A stretch of DNA of 60,133 nucleotides, from assembly GCF_001623405.1 (NCBI RefSeq), contig NZ_LUHG01000093.1, positions 1 to 60,133 of the forward strand, given 5' to 3'. Position 1 is the first letter of the stretch. Every line of letters begins with the position of its first letter. The DNA is from Hydrotalea flava (GTDB lineage Bacteria; Bacteroidota; Bacteroidia; Chitinophagales; Chitinophagaceae). Positions 1 through 8,843 of the stretch are shown piece by piece. Below the pieces are notes generated by a model. That model was not told the origin of the DNA and did not search any database. It saw only the letters and a program-made list of their open reading frames with translations. The position numbers and the translations under genes were made by a program.

Positions 1-2
1 TA

Positions 3-161
3 ATGGTGATAGGCGCTGCCTGCGTATGGGCAATGAAGCAGTGGGGCAGTTCTGAACAGTGCACACAATGCAACATTCCGGTACAACATTCCGGGCAACC
101 TGCTCCTGACCACTATTTTCGGGAGCCGGCCAATAAGTTTAATATTGCTGCCTATTTTTAG
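3..161 (+). CDS. Possible C-terminal end of an upstream gene, or a 52-aa ORF
   Basis: This open frame runs from the window edge to a TAG at 159-161. If it starts at the ATG at position 3 it gives 52 residues. The first ten residues are hydrophobic, followed by a Cys-x2-Cys pair (CTQC) and a polar tail. It may be the tail of a membrane protein whose start lies outside the window. I do not recognise the family, and the short length makes the call weak. The next gene, an ECF sigma factor, starts about 100 bp downstream behind its own candidate promoter. Confidence 0.3.
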   Translation: MVIGAACVWAMKQWGSSEQCTQCNIPVQHSGQPAPDHYFREPANKFNIAAYF

Positions 162-207
162 TATTGCCGGCAACAGATATATACAAAGCAAATTTTTTTG
201 AATAACC

Positions 208-235
208 TGTAACTTTTTTTTCACTACCACGTTTC
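208..235 (+). promoter_or_regulatory. Candidate ECF-sigma promoter upstream of the first sigma gene
   Basis: TGTAAC at 208-213 and CGTTTC at 230-235 are 16 bp apart. This resembles the bipartite AAC / CGT promoters used by ECF sigma factors. It sits about 27 bp before the ATG of the ECF sigma gene, which fits autoregulation. It is a pattern match only. Confidence 0.33.
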
Positions 236-261
236 ATTTAAAAAGCAGCCTATTACTGTTT

Positions 262-750
262 ATGACTGAAAAAATGTATAACCAATGTGTAAACGAATAT
301 GCAGACAATGTATATCGGTTTATATGGAAGAATTTGCGTCATGAAGCAGACGCAAAGGACATAGTTCAGTCTGCCTTCGAGAAACTATGGGTAAACAGAG
401 CGCAGGTGCAGGAAGGAAAAGAAAAATCGTATTTGTTTACCATTGCTTACCACCAAATGATTGACCATATACGCAAAAACAAGCGCATAGATTTGCAGGA
501 AGATTTTAGAGAAGAAGCCATAGGCAACATAAAACAACCCAATGTCCTGGGGCATCAAAATTTAATTGCGGCATTGGAACAATTGAATGAATTGCAAAAA
601 AGTTTGGTGATGTTGAAAGATTATGAAGGGTATAGTTACCAGGAAATAGGTGAGATAACCGGATTGAATGAAAGTCAGGTGAAAGTGTACCTGCACAGAG
701 CCCGTATAACGCTGCGGAATTATTTGGTAAGCCCAGAAAATGTGATGTGA
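262..750 (+). CDS. RNA polymerase ECF-type sigma-70 factor
   Basis: A 162-aa protein with the usual two-domain ECF layout. Region 2 (about residues 8-75) has the helix containing DAKDIVQSAFEKLW and the following YLFTIAYHQMIDHIRK segment. Region 4 (about 105-155) has LKDYEGYSYQEIGEITGLNESQVKVYLHRAR in its usual place, the helix-turn-helix that reads the -35 element. The length is normal for the family. Its stop lies one base before the ATG of the next gene, which encodes a single-pass membrane protein, the standard sigma/anti-sigma order. The factor is therefore probably held at the membrane and released by an envelope signal. Which ECF subgroup it belongs to cannot be told from the sequence alone. 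Confidence 0.93.
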   Translation: MTEKMYNQCVNEYADNVYRFIWKNLRHEADAKDIVQSAFEKLWVNRAQVQEGKEKSYLFTIAYHQMIDHIRKNKRIDLQEDFREEAIGNIKQPNVLGHQNLIAALEQLNELQKSLVMLKDYEGYSYQEIGEITGLNESQVKVYLHRARITLRNYLVSPENVM

Positions 751-751
751 T

Positions 752-1831
752 ATGATGAAAATTAACCGCAATAATATTGAATCCTGGCTGATGCGCTATG
801 TAGATGGCGAATTATCGGCCATAGAAAAACTGGCGGTAGAAAACTATCTGGTATTGAATCCGGATTTAGCAGCAGAGCTCAAAGCTTTACAACAGGCTAA
901 ATTACCACTGGAGGCAGTAGTATATCCTTATAAAACTGCTTTACTGAAACGCCTGAAAACCCATTTTGAGGAAGCAGAACTATTGAATTTTATAGATGGG
1001 GAATCAGACAGCTATATAGCCGCTGCTATTCAGGAAGCCATGTTGGATGAGGCAGCATTAGCTGAACAGATAGCGGTATTACAGGCAGCGAAATTACCCG
1101 ATGAAAAAATAGTGTTTGCTAATAAAGCTACATTATACCGCCACGAGAAAAAACCGGTGGTGGTACTTTGGCAACGGATGATGGTTGCTGCTGTATTGTT
1201 GGGAATAGGGCTTCTACTGTGGCAAATCGTTCCGGAACATCCACAACGAATAGAGCGGAGCAATGAAACCGTGGCTTTGCAAAACAATATACCGAATGAT
1301 GCGGCACGGGTTAAAACAGAAACCTTACCCTTGAAAGTTGCAAATTCAAATGCAAAAGCATTACAGCAAAATACAGCGAAATTGGCCGCTGTAAAAGAAA
1401 AAGCAGCAACTCCCAAAACAAAGGCACTGCAAACCATAACCCATAACCCTGCTACCGAAAAAGTTACCACATTAGCAGTAGAGCAGCATGCTTTGCAACC
1501 CATAAATGGCGGTACCATAACCGCACCGGCTAACACCATTGCCATATCTGCTAACACCATTGCCGATCAGGCGGTACCTGCAAATGCAATAGCTGCAAAA
1601 GCGCCTGAAAATGTGATGGAAAAAAATACAACAGTAGTGGCACAACCGGTGGTGTATAGATTATTGGAAACAGATGATAACAACAATGGTTCTGTTTATA
1701 TTAATAGTATTCCCGTTAACAAAAACAAAGTAAACGGCATTTTACAAAAAGCAGGTGGTTTATTACATGTGCTACGTTCGCAGGAAACAAGTGTTCAGGA
1801 AAAATTAACCGCAACAGCTAAACTACGTTAA
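752..1831 (+). CDS. Probable membrane anti-sigma factor with duplicated N-terminal module
   Basis: A 359-aa protein encoded directly after the ECF sigma gene. Residues about 13-67 and 77-131 look like two copies of one helical module: each has an (F/Y)(V/I)DGE motif, a helix ending in LQxAKLP, and a K-(T/A)-x-L end. One membrane helix follows at about 138-160. The remaining 200 residues are Ala/Thr/Asn-rich and probably periplasmic. The first module would bind sigma in the cytoplasm, as in ordinary anti-sigma factors. There is no clear zinc-binding HxxxCxxC motif, so it is not a classical ZAS domain. The anti-sigma role is inferred from position, topology and the DGE module. Confidence 0.65.
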   Translation: MMKINRNNIESWLMRYVDGELSAIEKLAVENYLVLNPDLAAELKALQQAKLPLEAVVYPYKTALLKRLKTHFEEAELLNFIDGESDSYIAAAIQEAMLDEAALAEQIAVLQAAKLPDEKIVFANKATLYRHEKKPVVVLWQRMMVAAVLLGIGLLLWQIVPEHPQRIERSNETVALQNNIPNDAARVKTETLPLKVANSNAKALQQNTAKLAAVKEKAATPKTKALQTITHNPATEKVTTLAVEQHALQPINGGTITAPANTIAISANTIADQAVPANAIAAKAPENVMEKNTTVVAQPVVYRLLETDDNNNGSVYINSIPVNKNKVNGILQKAGGLLHVLRSQETSVQEKLTATAKLR

Positions 1832-1850
1832 TACTTAAAATTGAAATGAT

Positions 1851-2753
1851 ATGAAGCAATGGATAATTGTAGCAGGTATGCTTTGTGCTGCCGGCAGTAT
1901 TAGTGCTCAAAACAAAGACAGTGTATTGGTACAGGCAGATAGTATTCTGATAAAATCAGATACCATTCAGGTAGGTAATTTTGTCATTATTCAAAAAAAC
2001 AAAAATAACCGTACCCCGCAGGAGCAGGCTACTGCACGCCGTAACAAAGTGGTAAGCATCAATTTTGATACCGATCGGCCAATTAATAAAAAGCGTAATG
2101 ATAATGTAGCAACCAATTGGGGCATATTAGATTTGGGTTTTGCTAACCTGAACGATAATACCAATTATACGACCGCCCAAAGTGCTGGTTATTTAACCAC
2201 CGTAAATGGTAATCCCGTTACCAAAAACAGTTTTAACCTCAATGCCCGCAAATCATCTAATGTCAACATTTGGTTTTTTATGCAAAAACTCAATGTTACT
2301 AAGCATGTGGTTAACTTAAAATATGGATTAGGATTGGAAATGTATAACCTGCGATTCGATAATAATATCAGTTTTAGAAATACACCACAACCCATGGTAT
2401 TAAATGATAGTATTCCTTTTACAAAAAATAAATTGTATGTGGGCTATTTAACCGTACCCTTTATGGTAAACTTTAATTTAACACCCTCTAAAGACAATGG
2501 ATTGAGTTTTAGTGCAGGCGTTAGCGCCGGTTATTTAATCAATAGCCGTAACAAGCAAATTAGTGGCGAACGTGGCAAACAAAAATACAGAGGCGATTTT
2601 AATTTACAACCCTGGCGTGTAGCGGCCATTGGTGAATTAGGAATTGGCCCCATTCGTTTGTATGGTAGTTATAGCCTGAATAATTTGTATAAAGAAAGTA
2701 CGGGGTTGGATCAGATACCTTACGCCGTAGGAATTAGGTTCAGCAGATTTTAG
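1851..2753 (+). CDS. Outer-membrane beta-barrel protein, PorT-like
   Basis: A 300-aa protein with a clear signal peptide (about residues 1-19, cleaved after ISA). The mature part has alternating aromatic/polar strands and ends in Arg-Phe after GIRFS, typical of an outer-membrane barrel C-terminus. It follows the sigma/anti-sigma pair by 19 bp, so it is probably in the same operon and may be a target of the regulator. Bacteroidota carry many such small barrels (outer-membrane beta-barrel/PorT families), most without a known function. A terminator-like hairpin follows the stop. Confidence 0.7.
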   Translation: MKQWIIVAGMLCAAGSISAQNKDSVLVQADSILIKSDTIQVGNFVIIQKNKNNRTPQEQATARRNKVVSINFDTDRPINKKRNDNVATNWGILDLGFANLNDNTNYTTAQSAGYLTTVNGNPVTKNSFNLNARKSSNVNIWFFMQKLNVTKHVVNLKYGLGLEMYNLRFDNNISFRNTPQPMVLNDSIPFTKNKLYVGYLTVPFMVNFNLTPSKDNGLSFSAGVSAGYLINSRNKQISGERGKQKYRGDFNLQPWRVAAIGELGIGPIRLYGSYSLNNLYKESTGLDQIPYAVGIRFSRF

Positions 2754-2782
2754 TTTTTTTCTCATGTTATATGTAGTTCAAG

Positions 2783-2811
2783 AAACACTTCTTTTCTAAG
2801 AGGTGTTTTTG
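2783..2811 (+). terminator. Rho-independent terminator
   Basis: An 11-bp stem (AAACACTTCTT against AAGAGGTGTTT, one G-U pair) with a TTCT loop is followed by further T residues. It closes the sigma/anti-sigma/barrel operon, about 30 bp after the stop codon. Confidence 0.7.
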
Positions 2812-2894
2812 TTAATAGACACTACAAACGTGAATATTTTTCTAAAATATGACAACAGCGGTGATTCGGCATATTTTTAGAAATATATTGAATA

Positions 2895-3428
2895 ATGAAA
2901 TTCTGGCAATACCTGTATCCCATTTTGTTTGTTTCGGTGCTTTCTTTTAGTAGTTGGTCTTTTATTCGTCCGGTGGCCAATAAAGATACTTATTACGTAG
3001 TGATTAAAAAATCGGATTATAGTTTAACGGTATACAACCGCAATCATGTATGGTTAGCCAAATATCCGGTGGTATTTGGCAGTAAAGATTTGGGCGATAA
3101 AATGGTAGCCGGCGACAGGAAAACACCCGAAGGTATTTTTCATATTGTCAGCAAAAAAATACACCCTAAATGGTGCCGGTTTTTGGCATTAGATTATCCG
3201 AATGCAGAAAGTTATGAGAAATTTAAAGAACGCAAAGCCAATGGCGTTATATCGCCACATGCAGCAATAGGGGGTGGTATTGGTATACATGGTACCTGGC
3301 CGCATGAAGATTTTTCGGTAGATGATTATCAGGCATGGACGGAAGGTTGTATCAGTACCAAAAATGAATACATTATTGAATTATACAATCTGTTACCGAT
3401 TGGTACAAAAGTGATAATAGAACCTTAG
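2895..3428 (+). CDS. L,D-transpeptidase (YkuD domain)
   Basis: A 177-aa exported protein. Residues 1-24 form a signal peptide or N-terminal anchor. The YkuD catalytic domain covers about residues 32-177. The catalytic motif is visible: His132-Gly133 in GIHG, then Cys152 within TEGCIS. The family consensus has SHGC at this point, so the residues just before the Cys are Thr-Glu rather than Ser-His. The family forms 3-3 peptidoglycan cross-links or attaches proteins to peptidoglycan in the periplasm. The TAG stop overlaps the TAA stop of the convergent hydrolase gene. An imperfect AT-rich inverted repeat lies in the 60 bp before the ATG. Confidence 0.88.
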   Translation: MKFWQYLYPILFVSVLSFSSWSFIRPVANKDTYYVVIKKSDYSLTVYNRNHVWLAKYPVVFGSKDLGDKMVAGDRKTPEGIFHIVSKKIHPKWCRFLALDYPNAESYEKFKERKANGVISPHAAIGGGIGIHGTWPHEDFSVDDYQAWTEGCISTKNEYIIELYNLLPIGTKVIIEP

Positions 3429-4375
3429 TATTGTTTGTATAAAAAATCACTGACTGTTTTCCCCCATTTAGCCGGTTCATTTTGTAACAGGCTTTGGTGG
3501 TGGCTGAGGGCGTATACCACCATTTCTTTATGATGTGATGCAAGGTTTTTAAAAATGGTATTGGTTTCGCTTTGTGTAACTCGTTGGTCCTGCAAGCCCC
3601 ATTGCAATAAAACAGGGCAATGTACAGCAGTGGCAGCATCTTGTGGTTTAAAATGGAAAGCCCAAAAACCTTGTTCTATACCGCCCCAAAAAGTAAGTGC
3701 AGCAGCTAAAGGTTCGGTAGGTAAATGCATGGTACGCAATTTACCTTCAGCAGCTTTTTGTAAATTACCAAAAGGCATTTCCAGAATAATTTTATCGGGG
3801 TTTAAGGCATATTGTTGCATGGCCTGTAAAATAGTAGCAGCACCCAATGAAATGCCATATAAAATAACCGGTTGTTGGGTATGTGCTTTTACATAATTGT
3901 ATGCAGCTTTTACATCGGCTGCCTCTTTGTAACCAACAGTACAAATGGTTCCTGTGCTATTGCCATGCGCCCTGAAATCGATGGCTAAAACTTGGTAGCC
4001 CAAGGTGTGAAATGCTTTTTCTTCCGGTATTAAAGCACTTTTATTGCTGCCATGTCCGTGAAACAGAATAATGGTGCCAAGCGCACTATCTTTCGGTATC
4101 CACCAGGCTGAAAGTTCCTGACCGTCGGCAGTTGTAAGGGTTATATTTTGGTGAGGAATAGTTAAGGAATCAGCCACCTTGCTTTTGTAAAAAGGCATAC
4201 CCAATAGCAATGCCTTCCATTTGGCCATACCACTCATTTGGGCAGTAGTAGCCGGTTTTTCTGTTAGCGGAAAAAAATGTGTAAAGTAGTAAGCCTGTGA
4301 GGCCATCATTACATTAAACAGAATAAAAAATGCCAGTAAAACATAGCCGGTGGTGCGCTTTAACCATTTAGGCAT
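3425..4375 (-). CDS. Alpha/beta hydrolase with N-terminal membrane anchor
   Basis: A 316-aa protein. The frame is open up to 4510, but that start would overlap serS, so I chose the ATG at 4373-4375 (MPKWLKRTTG). Residues about 9-30 form a membrane helix. The hydrolase fold follows: an oxyanion HGHGSN segment at about 106-111, the nucleophile elbow G-I-S-L-G with Ser176, a late Asp in QDQR, and a His near the C-terminus in SHHQS. This resembles membrane-anchored bacterial ABHD13/BEM46-like esterases. The substrate is unknown. It lies 40 bp downstream of serS on the same strand. Confidence 0.82.
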   Translation of the reverse strand: MPKWLKRTTGYVLLAFFILFNVMMASQAYYFTHFFPLTEKPATTAQMSGMAKWKALLLGMPFYKSKVADSLTIPHQNITLTTADGQELSAWWIPKDSALGTIILFHGHGSNKSALIPEEKAFHTLGYQVLAIDFRAHGNSTGTICTVGYKEAADVKAAYNYVKAHTQQPVILYGISLGAATILQAMQQYALNPDKIILEMPFGNLQKAAEGKLRTMHLPTEPLAAALTFWGGIEQGFWAFHFKPQDAATAVHCPVLLQWGLQDQRVTQSETNTIFKNLASHHKEMVVYALSHHQSLLQNEPAKWGKTVSDFLYKQY

Positions 4376-4415
4376 GGGTAGGTGTTTTAAAAATTTATTC
4401 AAGTGCGGCCTGCTG

Positions 4416-5687
4416 TTAAACCAAGGCTTCTGCACCAAAATAGCGATGCAATACTTTCGGCAATGCAATGCCGTTGTAGTTTTGATTATTTTCCAATAAA
4501 GCGGCAACAATTCTGGGCAACGCCAATGCGCTACCGTTTAAAGAGTGTGCCAACTGTGTTTTGCCGGTAGCATCTTTAAACCTGCATTTTAAGCGATTGG
4601 TTTGAAAGCTTTCAAAATTGCTCACACTGCTTACCTCTAACCAACGTTGTTGTGCAGCGCTAAATACTTCAAAGTCGTAAGTAAGTGCAGAGGTAAAGCC
4701 CATATCGCCACCACACAAACGTAGAATGCGATAAGGCAGTTCTAATAATTGCAATAATTGTTCAACATGGTTTACCATTGCATCGAGTGTTGCATAGCTG
4801 TTATCGGGGTGTACAATTTGAATAATTTCTACTTTTTCAAACTGGTGCAGTCGGTTTAAACCGCGCACATCTTTACCAAAACTACCGGCTTCTCTTCTAA
4901 AGCAGGGTGAATAGGCTGTCATTTTAATGGGCAGTTCTTCTTCTCTCAAAATGGTATCGCGGTAAATATTGGTTACAGGAACTTCTGCGGTAGGTATTAA
5001 GTAAAAATTATCTTCCGTAGCATAATACATCTGCCCTTCTTTATCGGGTAATTGGCCGGTACCATAGGCGCTGGCTTCGTTCACCATAAATGGCGGTATG
5101 TATTCGGTGTAGCCGGCAGCGGTGTTTTCATCTAAAAATAACTGTACCAATGCCCTTTGTAGTTTGGCGCCTTTGCCTTTGTATAGTGGAAAGCCACTAC
5201 CGGTAATTTTGGCGCCGGTTTCAAAATCAATTAAATCGTATTGTTTAATCAGTTCCCAATGGGGTTGGGCATTTTCAGGCAGTTGAGGCATGTGGCCTCC
5301 GGTCTTAACAATTTCATTGTCATCGGCAGAGCGGCCGGGTGGTACGATGGCTGCAGGCAGGTTGGGTAGCTGAATAATTTTTTCCTGTAATTTTTTTTCG
5401 GTTTCGGTTAAAGCATTGCTAAGTGCGCCCGCTTCTTGTTTCAGGTTGCTAACATTGGCTTTCATGGTCTCAGCGGCTTCTTTTTGCCCCTGTGCCATCA
5501 GTTTGCCAATTTCTTTTGCGGCAGCATTAGCTTGTGCCTGTACCGCATCAAACTGAGCTTGTGTTTTACGGCGCAGATCATCTAAAGCAATGATTTCATC
5601 TACTAATTCCGGTTGTTTAAACTGTTTCAGCGCTAATCTTTCTTTTACCCATTCCGGATTGTTGCGCAGTACCTGTACCTGTAACAT
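4416..5687 (-). CDS. serS: Seryl-tRNA synthetase
   Basis: A 423-aa class II aminoacyl-tRNA synthetase that charges tRNA-Ser. I chose the internal ATG giving MLQVQVLRNN, because SerS proteins begin at this point; three further codons upstream are open. The N-terminal antiparallel coiled-coil tRNA-binding arm covers about residues 25-110. The class II catalytic core follows with motif 2 (CFRREAGSFGKDVRGLNR) and motif 3 near the end (LNGSALALPRIVAALLENNQ). Length and all motifs are normal. Confidence 0.97.
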   Translation of the reverse strand: MLQVQVLRNNPEWVKERLALKQFKQPELVDEIIALDDLRRKTQAQFDAVQAQANAAAKEIGKLMAQGQKEAAETMKANVSNLKQEAGALSNALTETEKKLQEKIIQLPNLPAAIVPPGRSADDNEIVKTGGHMPQLPENAQPHWELIKQYDLIDFETGAKITGSGFPLYKGKGAKLQRALVQLFLDENTAAGYTEYIPPFMVNEASAYGTGQLPDKEGQMYYATEDNFYLIPTAEVPVTNIYRDTILREEELPIKMTAYSPCFRREAGSFGKDVRGLNRLHQFEKVEIIQIVHPDNSYATLDAMVNHVEQLLQLLELPYRILRLCGGDMGFTSALTYDFEVFSAAQQRWLEVSSVSNFESFQTNRLKCRFKDATGKTQLAHSLNGSALALPRIVAALLENNQNYNGIALPKVLHRYFGAEALV

Positions 5688-5767
5688 AAATAGCAATTTG
5701 CAGCAAATATAGGCGTAGATAAAGAGATAATTTATATGGAAAGAGAAACAGTATTTACCTTTGCCGC

Positions 5768-6121
5768 ATGTTTGTACAAGATGATTTACAACAACGCTGG
5801 TGGGCTTTAGAGGCCCGGTTAATGGAGCAGTTTGGAAAAAAACCTGATTTGGAAGCAGTTTTGTTTTTAATTGGTATGCAGGAAACGGGGTTTATTCGCG
5901 ATAAAATATCGAAAGAACAAAAGCAGGATTTGATGCATGTGGCGGTTTGCACGGTATTGGCACCCGGTGGATATTTTATATTAGAAGGAAAAGATGAAGA
6001 TGGATGGCCGCATTTTAAACAGTTGAAAGAAATACCGGTGATGGCTTTGCCCGAACAGGAAAATTTTTTAAAAGATTATGTCCTCTTGTATTTTGAACAA
6101 CCATACTGGGATAAGGAATAG
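5768..6121 (+). CDS. Conserved hypothetical protein, 117 aa
   Basis: A small soluble protein without a signal peptide or membrane helix. It contains WWALEARLMEQFGKKPDLEAVLFLIGMQE and ends in a Phe/Tyr-rich PYWDKE tail. It reads like a cytoplasmic Bacteroidota-specific protein, but I cannot assign a family. The cyclophilin gene starts 18 bp downstream and the two may be cotranscribed. Confidence 0.7.
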   Translation: MFVQDDLQQRWWALEARLMEQFGKKPDLEAVLFLIGMQETGFIRDKISKEQKQDLMHVAVCTVLAPGGYFILEGKDEDGWPHFKQLKEIPVMALPEQENFLKDYVLLYFEQPYWDKE

Positions 6122-6139
6122 CTTCAAAAAACAAATTAC

Positions 6140-6820
6140 ATGAAGCATGTATTGATGATGATAGTTTTGATGCGTTTTGTATCCATGACCTATGCTCAAA
6201 AACCGGTAAAAGCAAAAGAACAATATGTATTGTTTACCACACCATACGGCAATATGGTGGCTAAATTGTACAACAATACACCCAATCATCGCGATAATTT
6301 TATTAAAAATGTAGCAGCAGGGGCATACGATAGTACCATTTTTCACAGGGTAATTCCCGGATTTATGATACAGGGAGGCGACCCGGCTACCAAAAAATTG
6401 GCCGACACATCGGCCATGCAATACACACCTACGCCACCTGATCAGCAAATATTACCGGAGTTTCGGGATGATATCATACATGAACGTGGAGCTTTGGCTG
6501 CTGCAAGGGATGGAAACCCCCGAAAAGCCAGTCACGCTTACCAGTTTTATATTGTTCAGGGTAAAACTTTTGATAGTACAGCTTTGGAAACGCATTACCT
6601 GCAACGGGTGAAGCCTGCTAATCCTAATTTTCATTATACAAAAGAACAGGCCGAACGCTATGCACGAATAGGCGGCACACCTTACTTAGACCAGCAATAC
6701 ACGATTTTTGGTCAGGTAATCAGTGGCCTGGAAGTAATTGATAAAATTGCTGCGCAGTCAACCGATAAGGCAAACAGACCATTAAAGAACATCAGAATAA
6801 CCATTACTTTGTTGAATTAA
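6140..6820 (+). CDS. Peptidyl-prolyl cis-trans isomerase, cyclophilin type
   Basis: A 226-aa exported cyclophilin. Residues 1-19 form a signal peptide (cleavage around TYAQ). The catalytic signature [15 protein letters not shown] is at about residues 69-83, with the Arg that acts on proline-containing peptides, and IFGQV near residue 190 marks the end of the barrel. An insertion of about 50 residues between [23 protein letters not shown]-type core strands is typical of bacterial periplasmic members. It catalyses proline isomerisation during folding of exported proteins. Confidence 0.92.
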   Translation: MKHVLMMIVLMRFVSMTYAQKPVKAKEQYVLFTTPYGNMVAKLYNNTPNHRDNFIKNVAAGAYDSTIFHRVIPGFMIQGGDPATKKLADTSAMQYTPTPPDQQILPEFRDDIIHERGALAAARDGNPRKASHAYQFYIVQGKTFDSTALETHYLQRVKPANPNFHYTKEQAERYARIGGTPYLDQQYTIFGQVISGLEVIDKIAAQSTDKANRPLKNIRITITLLN

Positions 6821-6866
6821 TGCAATAAAACCAATTTTTCTAACAATATTTGTAAAAAAATACACT

Positions 6867-7241
6867 ATGAATTTTCCTGCTAATCTTCGTTACACAAAAG
6901 ACCATGAATGGATACAATTAGAAGGTGATGTGGCCACCGTAGGTATTACCGATTTTGCACAAAGTGAATTAGGTGATATTGTTTATGTGGATATAGCCAA
7001 TAACCAAACTTTGGATGCTGAGGCAGTTTTTGGTACTGTTGAAGCGGTTAAAACAGTGAGCGATTTGTTTTTACCCGTTGCAGGAACCATTATAGAAGTG
7101 AATGCTGCTTTGGAAAAACAACCTGAATTAGTGAATACTGACCCTTATGGAGCGGGGTGGATGATTAAAATGAAAGTAAACAATCCTGCAGATGTGGCCG
7201 ATTTATTAGAAGCTGCTGCCTACCAACAATTGGTACACTAA
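6867..7241 (+). CDS. gcvH: Glycine cleavage system H protein
   Basis: A 124-aa lipoyl carrier protein that shuttles the aminomethyl group between the P, T and L proteins of glycine cleavage. The lipoylated lysine is Lys62 within [10 protein letters not shown]. The surrounding hammerhead fold (residues 9-105), with TKDHEWI at the start and [11 protein letters not shown] near the end, is complete. Length is normal. The other glycine-cleavage genes are not nearby, which is common in this phylum. Confidence 0.97.
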   Translation: MNFPANLRYTKDHEWIQLEGDVATVGITDFAQSELGDIVYVDIANNQTLDAEAVFGTVEAVKTVSDLFLPVAGTIIEVNAALEKQPELVNTDPYGAGWMIKMKVNNPADVADLLEAAAYQQLVH

Positions 7242-7302
7242 AACCAAACCGGTTATTTTGCCGTATATCAGTTACCATCTGCATTAAACACCCAAAATAG
7301 CA

Positions 7303-7848
7303 TTGCAAGAAGAAAAAAAATACAGTGAACCTGAACTGGTTATGTTGTTGAAACAACGACAAGAAGCTGCTTTTAGTTATTTGTATGATAACTATTCAGG
7401 TGCATTGTATAGCATTATTCAAAATATTGTTACCGACAGTGAGCTGGCAAACGATGTGTTACAGGAAGTGTTTGTAAAAATTTGGAAACAAATAGCACTG
7501 TATGATGCGGTGAAAGGGCGCCTGTTTACCTGGATGCTGAATATAGCCCGGAATGCTTCTATTGATATGATTAGAAGCAAAGGGTTTCAAAACAGTCAGC
7601 AAAACCGGGAACTGCAGGAAAGCGTATATGAACAAGCGGGTACCACCAGTATTGCAGTAGAGCAAATTGGTTTACGAAAAGTGGTACATCAGCTTAAACC
7701 CGAACAAAAGCAGTTGGTAGAACTGGCTTATTTTGAAGGCTATACACAGGATGAAATATCGAAAATGCTGGATATACCTTTGGGTACTGTTAAAACCAGA
7801 TTGAGAACTGCATTAATACAGTTAAGGCAAATGTTAAAACACCATTGA
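7303..7848 (+). CDS. RNA polymerase ECF-type sigma-70 factor (second)
   Basis: A 181-aa ECF sigma factor starting at TTG 7303; no better ATG lies upstream. Region 2 contains DSELANDVLQEVFVKIWK and WMLNIARNASIDMIRS. Region 4 contains LAYFEGYTQDEISKMLDIPLGTVKTRLRTAL, the helix-turn-helix. The stop codon overlaps the start of the following anti-sigma gene by 4 bp (TTGA), so translation is probably coupled. With the pair at 262-1831, the window has two independent sigma/anti-sigma systems. Confidence 0.93.
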   Translation: MQEEKKYSEPELVMLLKQRQEAAFSYLYDNYSGALYSIIQNIVTDSELANDVLQEVFVKIWKQIALYDAVKGRLFTWMLNIARNASIDMIRSKGFQNSQQNRELQESVYEQAGTTSIAVEQIGLRKVVHQLKPEQKQLVELAYFEGYTQDEISKMLDIPLGTVKTRLRTALIQLRQMLKHH

Positions 7849-8672
7849 AATTGGATATACAGGCTTACATAGAAAGTGGGGTAATTGAAAGTTACATATT
7901 AGGTTTGGCCACCGAACAGGAAGTTGCCGAACTGGAGCAGTTGCGTAAACAATATCCCGAAATTAATCAGGCACTGGCTGCATTTGAGGCTTCGCTGGAA
8001 GCCCAGGCAATGGCCAATGCCAAGCAGCCTCCTGCACATATTAAACAACGGTTGTTTAAAACATTGCATGAGGAATTTGATGATGTGGCTATTACTGCCA
8101 CCCAACCGCAGGCAGCAACAACATCAGGTAAAGTTGTTTCATTGTTTTGGAATAAATACGCAGCGGCTGCAGCGGTACTATTGATAGTGGCCAGTGCCGG
8201 ATTAAATATTTATTTCTTTAACAAGGTAGAAAAGTTACAAAGTCAATACCTGGCTTTGGTGAATGAAAGAAATTCATTGGAAGCCGGATTGAATATTTAT
8301 AAAACAAAGGCTTTAGATATATACAACAGCATGCAGTTAATGAGCGATCCGAATATGTTGAAAGTATCTATGCCCGGTATTAAAGGAAAAGAAAACAATT
8401 TGGCCACAGTATTCTGGGATAAACAATCTAAAGAAGTATATCTGTTACCCAATCGTTTGCCACAGGCACCGGAAAATAAACAATATCAATTGTGGGCATT
8501 GGTAAATGGTAAACCGGTTGATGCCGGATTACTCAGTGCCGATTGCAATGGATTGTGTAAATTAAAAAATGTTCCCGATGCCCAGGCATTTGCCATTACC
8601 CTTGAAAATAAAGGAGGCAGCCCTGCTCCGCATTTAGACCAACTCTATGTTTTTGGAAAAATTTCAGGTTAA
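7845..8672 (+). CDS. Anti-sigma factor, RskA type
   Basis: A 275-aa single-pass membrane protein with a TTG start overlapping the sigma stop. Residues about 1-95 are cytoplasmic and begin with ESGVIESYILGLATEQEVAELEQL, typical of the anti-sigma-K N-terminus. One membrane helix lies at about 104-128. A short coiled coil (about 130-150) precedes a C-terminal domain with VFWDKQSKEVYLLPNRLPQAPENKQYQLWAL and late SPAPHLDQLYVFG, the RskA C-terminal domain. It is expected to hold the preceding sigma factor until regulated proteolysis releases it. Confidence 0.9.
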   Translation: MKLDIQAYIESGVIESYILGLATEQEVAELEQLRKQYPEINQALAAFEASLEAQAMANAKQPPAHIKQRLFKTLHEEFDDVAITATQPQAATTSGKVVSLFWNKYAAAAAVLLIVASAGLNIYFFNKVEKLQSQYLALVNERNSLEAGLNIYKTKALDIYNSMQLMSDPNMLKVSMPGIKGKENNLATVFWDKQSKEVYLLPNRLPQAPENKQYQLWALVNGKPVDAGLLSADCNGLCKLKNVPDAQAFAITLENKGGSPAPHLDQLYVFGKISG

Positions 8673-8708
8673 ATAAATTGCTGGTTTTTATTTACAACTT
8701 TCAAGTAT

Positions 8709-8736
8709 AAAAGCGCATCCGTTGGTGCGCTTTTTT
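8709..8736 (+). terminator. Rho-independent terminator
   Basis: A stem AAGCGCA / TGCGCTT with an 8-nt loop is followed by TTTTTT. It lies about 40 bp after the anti-sigma stop and ends the gcvH-side sigma operon. Confidence 0.8.
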
Positions 8737-8843
8737 CGTATGTAAAGGCATGAGGATAATGATTCCTGCTGATTGCATAGCAGGGGTTTTTCAGATGGAA
8801 GGGGAGCTATTTTTATGGCTCCCTTATTTTTGTAAAAAAAATT

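Noticed and set aside
1030-1560. 176-aa minus-strand ORF inside the anti-sigma gene
   Set aside because: It is the antisense shadow of an Ala/Thr-rich coding region and has low-complexity Cys/Ala/Phe-rich content.
2833-2888. Imperfect AT-rich inverted repeat before the L,D-transpeptidase gene
   Set aside because: The arms pair only with bulges, and AT-rich runs produce such repeats easily. There is no T-run or known operator motif.
4376-4510. N-terminal extension of the alpha/beta hydrolase into serS
   Set aside because: It would overlap the conserved end of serS by 95 bp, and the extra residues do not look like a family N-terminus.
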